From Erythrobacter sp. Alg231-14 (lineage in GTDB: Bacteria > Pseudomonadota > Alphaproteobacteria > Sphingomonadales > Sphingomonadaceae): a DNA stretch of 64,000 nucleotides. Each line of letters starts with the position of its first letter. Position 1 is the first letter of the stretch. Below, in pieces: positions 62,501 to 64,000 of this stretch. The stretch is taken from NCBI RefSeq assembly GCF_900149685.1, contig NZ_LT702999.1, forward strand, positions 1,550,001 through 1,614,000. The letters run 5' to 3'. The notes under the pieces are model-generated. The model saw only the letters and a program-made list of their open reading frames with translations. It was not told the DNA's origin and did no database searches. Both the position numbers and the translations under genes were made by a program.

Positions 62501-62625
62501 ATTCAGATCCCTATTGCCTGCGGCCACAACGGTCGGTATATTTTGGTAACTGGATATTTATTCAGAACCTTCACCACTGGCAAGAAGGCACATGCCTGAG
62601 CCCTAGTTACACGCAGGGAACCACC

Positions 62626-63042
62626 ATGACTGAGAGCAACTCAACTTCCTGCGTGAGCCCAGCACAGGACCCAGGCCAATGCCCCGAATGCAAGAGGATC
62701 AACGAAGTCCTGACCAGAGTTGGCGATCGGTGGAGCGTGCTCGTGATCATATCGCTCGCGCGTTACGGCACGCTGCGTTTTAACGCGCTCAAACGAAACC
62801 TCGGCATCTCTCAGCGCATGTTGAGCCTCACGCTTCGAGAATTGGTCCGCGATGGCCTAGTCGTTCGCACGCAATATCCAACAATCCCGCCAAAGGTGGA
62901 ATACAACCTGACCCCAATGGGGGAATCCTTTCGGGAACCTGTGAATGCGTTGGGGTCATGGGCTTTGAACAATCTCACAAAAATCGACGCGGCCCGGGCC
63001 AGCTACGACGAAGCAACCTCAGCCGAAACGCCCGTCAGATAG
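62626..63042 (+). CDS. HxlR-family transcriptional regulator
   Basis: 138 residues from the ATG at 62626, with AGGGAA upstream. The in-frame upstream extension is the shadow of the nitroreductase gene. The HxlR winged helix is QCPECKRINEVLTRVGDRWSVLVIISLARYGTLRFNALKRNLGISQRMLSLTLRELVRDGLVVRTQYPTIPPKVEYNLTPMG. The CPEC motif near the N terminus can sense electrophiles or hypochlorite in this family. It faces the nitroreductase operon, which it probably represses until oxidised. Confidence 0.92.
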   Translation: MTESNSTSCVSPAQDPGQCPECKRINEVLTRVGDRWSVLVIISLARYGTLRFNALKRNLGISQRMLSLTLRELVRDGLVVRTQYPTIPPKVEYNLTPMGESFREPVNALGSWALNNLTKIDAARASYDEATSAETPVR

Positions 63043-63494
63043 AGGCTAAAGACAACCATCAGCGAACAATGATGAATGTGTAAGTGGTGCCCAGAAGAGG
63101 ACTCCGCCAATATCCGATATAAGTTACTGCTTTTACTGAACTTCATCCCGCGTTGATCCTACCTCTTAGTACCTATGCTCAGTACCTTTGGCAAGGATAT
63201 GAGTCCTCATTAGGGACTCGAACCTATTACGCTTTACGTTCCGTTGTCTCAGCAAGGGGATCACAAAAGACGTCCTATAGCACTGGAACTGAAAAATCGC
63301 CGTGAGGTGGACCTAGGGTCAGCCATTTGGCCCCTTCTCGGTCCAGCTTTTCTGCGGCTTTGAGGGCAGCTTAGTGTCCCATGTCGACAGTCAAGCAGGG
63401 TCAGTACCCTTTTACGGCAAAACGGGACGCTAAGGCCTCAAGATTGGCGAATATGAGGGAGACGCGCGCTTTGGAAAAACTCAATGATTTCAGA
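63043..63494. other. Non-coding stretch preceding the repeat array
   Basis: No gene with family similarity. It includes one isolated repeat unit (GGGGATCAC at 63256), a GAGTCC/GGACTC inverted pair near 63201-63218 and duplicated AGTACCT segments near 63170-63187. Codon structure is absent. Confidence 0.6.
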
Positions 63495-63722
63495 GGGGTT
63501 TCACAAAAGGTGACTTATTGCAGAAGAATCCAGAAAATGACGGGCTTCGAGCAGGGGATCACTAAAGTACACCTATTGCAGAAGAACCCAAAAATAGCGG
63601 GATTCCCTGAGGGGATCACTAAACACGACCTATAGCATTAGAATCCAAAAACGGCGGAATTCTGCGAAAGGATCACTAAGTACCCCCTATAGAGAAGAAA
63701 CCGAAATCTCTGATCTCTCACC
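63495..63722. repeat. Imperfect tandem repeat array, 57-59 bp units
   Basis: Four units start at 63495, 63554, 63611 and 63668, and a fifth lies upstream at 63256. Each unit has GGGGATCACTAAA (or GGGGTTTCACAAA, AAGGATCACTAAG), then a block like ACCTATAGCA, then AGAAGAATCCAAAAA and GGCGG. Spacing is 59, 57 and 57 bp. No unique spacers separate the units, so it is not a CRISPR array. The units resemble iterons or protein-binding boxes. Confidence 0.8.
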
Positions 63723-63779
63723 CGACCGACCCTACGTAGTGGCAGCGACCACAACGAGAGAGGGGGTAAGGGGGTGAGA

Positions 63780-63866
63780 GGTAGTAGGAGACTACCTTAG
63801 TACTAAGGTTAAGACCCTCTTAGAGAGACCAAAGAGATGATAGTAGGACCGGGTAGTAGGACTACC
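63780..63866. repeat. Cluster of hairpins and a 16-bp palindrome
   Basis: Two copies of a GGTAGT...ACTACC hairpin (63780-63796 with loop AGGAG; 63852-63866 with loop AGG) and the perfect palindrome ACCTTAGTACTAAGGT (63794-63809), which overlaps the first. The surrounding DNA is purine-rich (GAGAGAGGGGGTAAGGGGGTGAGAGG). Confidence 0.7.
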
Positions 63867-63960
63867 TCAGTCCTTCCCCGTTCTCATCATCATCCCAGCC
63901 TCACCCTTGAGCGAAGCACTAGAGACTGCCCCCCAAGAGGCAGCCCTGAGGTCCATCCCG

Positions 63961-64000
63961 ATGAACAATCCACACGCACGGCCCTACAGCTTCCCCACAA
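63961..64000 (+). CDS. Possible start of a gene running off the right edge
   Basis: ATG at 63961 opens a frame MNNPHARPYSFPT that stays open to the window end. GAGG lies 9 nt upstream. Too short to identify. It could be the start of the gene controlled by the repeat and hairpin region. Confidence 0.25.
   Translation, partial: MNNPHARPYSFPT

Noticed and set aside
62356..62625. 90-residue N-terminal extension of the HxlR gene
   Set aside because: It is the antisense shadow of the nitroreductase gene. The ATG at 62626 has a good ribosome site and matches the family length.
63213..63224. GGGACTCGAACC, which on the minus strand resembles a tRNA T-loop (GGTTCGAGTCCC)
   Set aside because: No pairing T-stem of 5 bp, no acceptor stem or CCA end, and no cloverleaf in the flanks. 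At most a relic, not a tRNA gene.
63381..63635. 84-codon frame across the tandem repeats
   Set aside because: It consists largely of repeat sequence, has no ribosome site or known domain, and stops inside a repeat unit.
63495..63722. Tandem repeats as a CRISPR array
   Set aside because: Units abut each other at 57-59 bp without unique spacers, units are imperfect, and there are no cas genes.

Overview
The window reads as a continuous chromosomal segment of an alphaproteobacterium, most likely Sphingomonadales and plausibly an Erythrobacteraceae member. This placement is inferred from gene families and protein style, not from a marker search. Supporting signs are a NodT-type efflux lipoprotein, DUF3604/PPIase/HupE and CaiB/MaoC/acyl-CoA dehydrogenase catabolic genes, a DUF3667 protein, and an exopolysaccharide locus joined to a lasso-peptide locus. 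Genes are tightly packed with many 1-4 nt start/stop overlaps. No rRNA, tRNA, CRISPR array or insertion sequence was recognised.

Layout. 1-5.7 kb: housekeeping genes (3' end of dnaB, rpoZ, a ParA-like ATPase, a DUF3667 membrane protein, ftsH). 5.1-10.2 kb: a TetR regulator divergent from a four-gene tripartite exporter (MacB/DevC-like permease, ATPase, HlyD-type adaptor, NodT-type outer-membrane lipoprotein), with a perfect palindromic operator candidate between them. 10.2-14 kb: DUF3604 lipoprotein, parvulin-type PPIase and HupE/UreJ-like membrane protein in one overlapping operon. 14-15.6 kb: MaoC-like hydratase and CaiB-type CoA-transferase. 15.8-42.3 kb: a large exopolysaccharide locus with PssD/PssE glycosyltransferase halves, UDP-ManNAcA genes (wecC, wecB), Wza/Wzc export and copolymerase genes, two GT2 enzymes, a degenerate asparagine-synthetase-like protein, a ligase/polymerase, a NodB-type deacetylase, a Cys-cluster/FkbH fusion, a phage-type spike-base protein with a beta-helix protein, a flippase, an acyltransferase, an FrhB-like and a pyruvyl-transferase protein, and rmlBDCA.

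42.5-49.8 kb: the most interesting part is a lasso-peptide locus. It has a 42-residue precursor gene, directly downstream of a cyclase lacking the glutaminase cysteine. It also has a split B1 (PqqD-like) and B2 (Cys-His-Asp transglutaminase-like) pair, an ABC exporter, an HPr-kinase-like P-loop protein and a family-5 nucleotidyltransferase. The predicted core is 16 residues with a Gly1-Asp8 ring. Kinase plus nucleotidyltransferase suggests the lasso is further modified. A small secreted protein, a second O-antigen-ligase-like protein and a TPR-like protein follow (50-52.5 kb).

52.5-63 kb: fatty-acid or steroid-type catabolism (enoyl-CoA hydratase, two acyl-CoA dehydrogenases), an AraC regulator with an AhpD-like/YHS/VOC/MAPEG gene set, a thioredoxin-fold/2-oxoglutarate dioxygenase fusion, an SDR, a cytochrome b561-type protein, a nitroreductase and a divergent HxlR regulator. 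63.05-64 kb has no convincing complete gene. It carries an imperfect 57-59 bp tandem repeat and a cluster of hairpins that look like a replication, integration or RNA-control region of whatever lies beyond the right edge.
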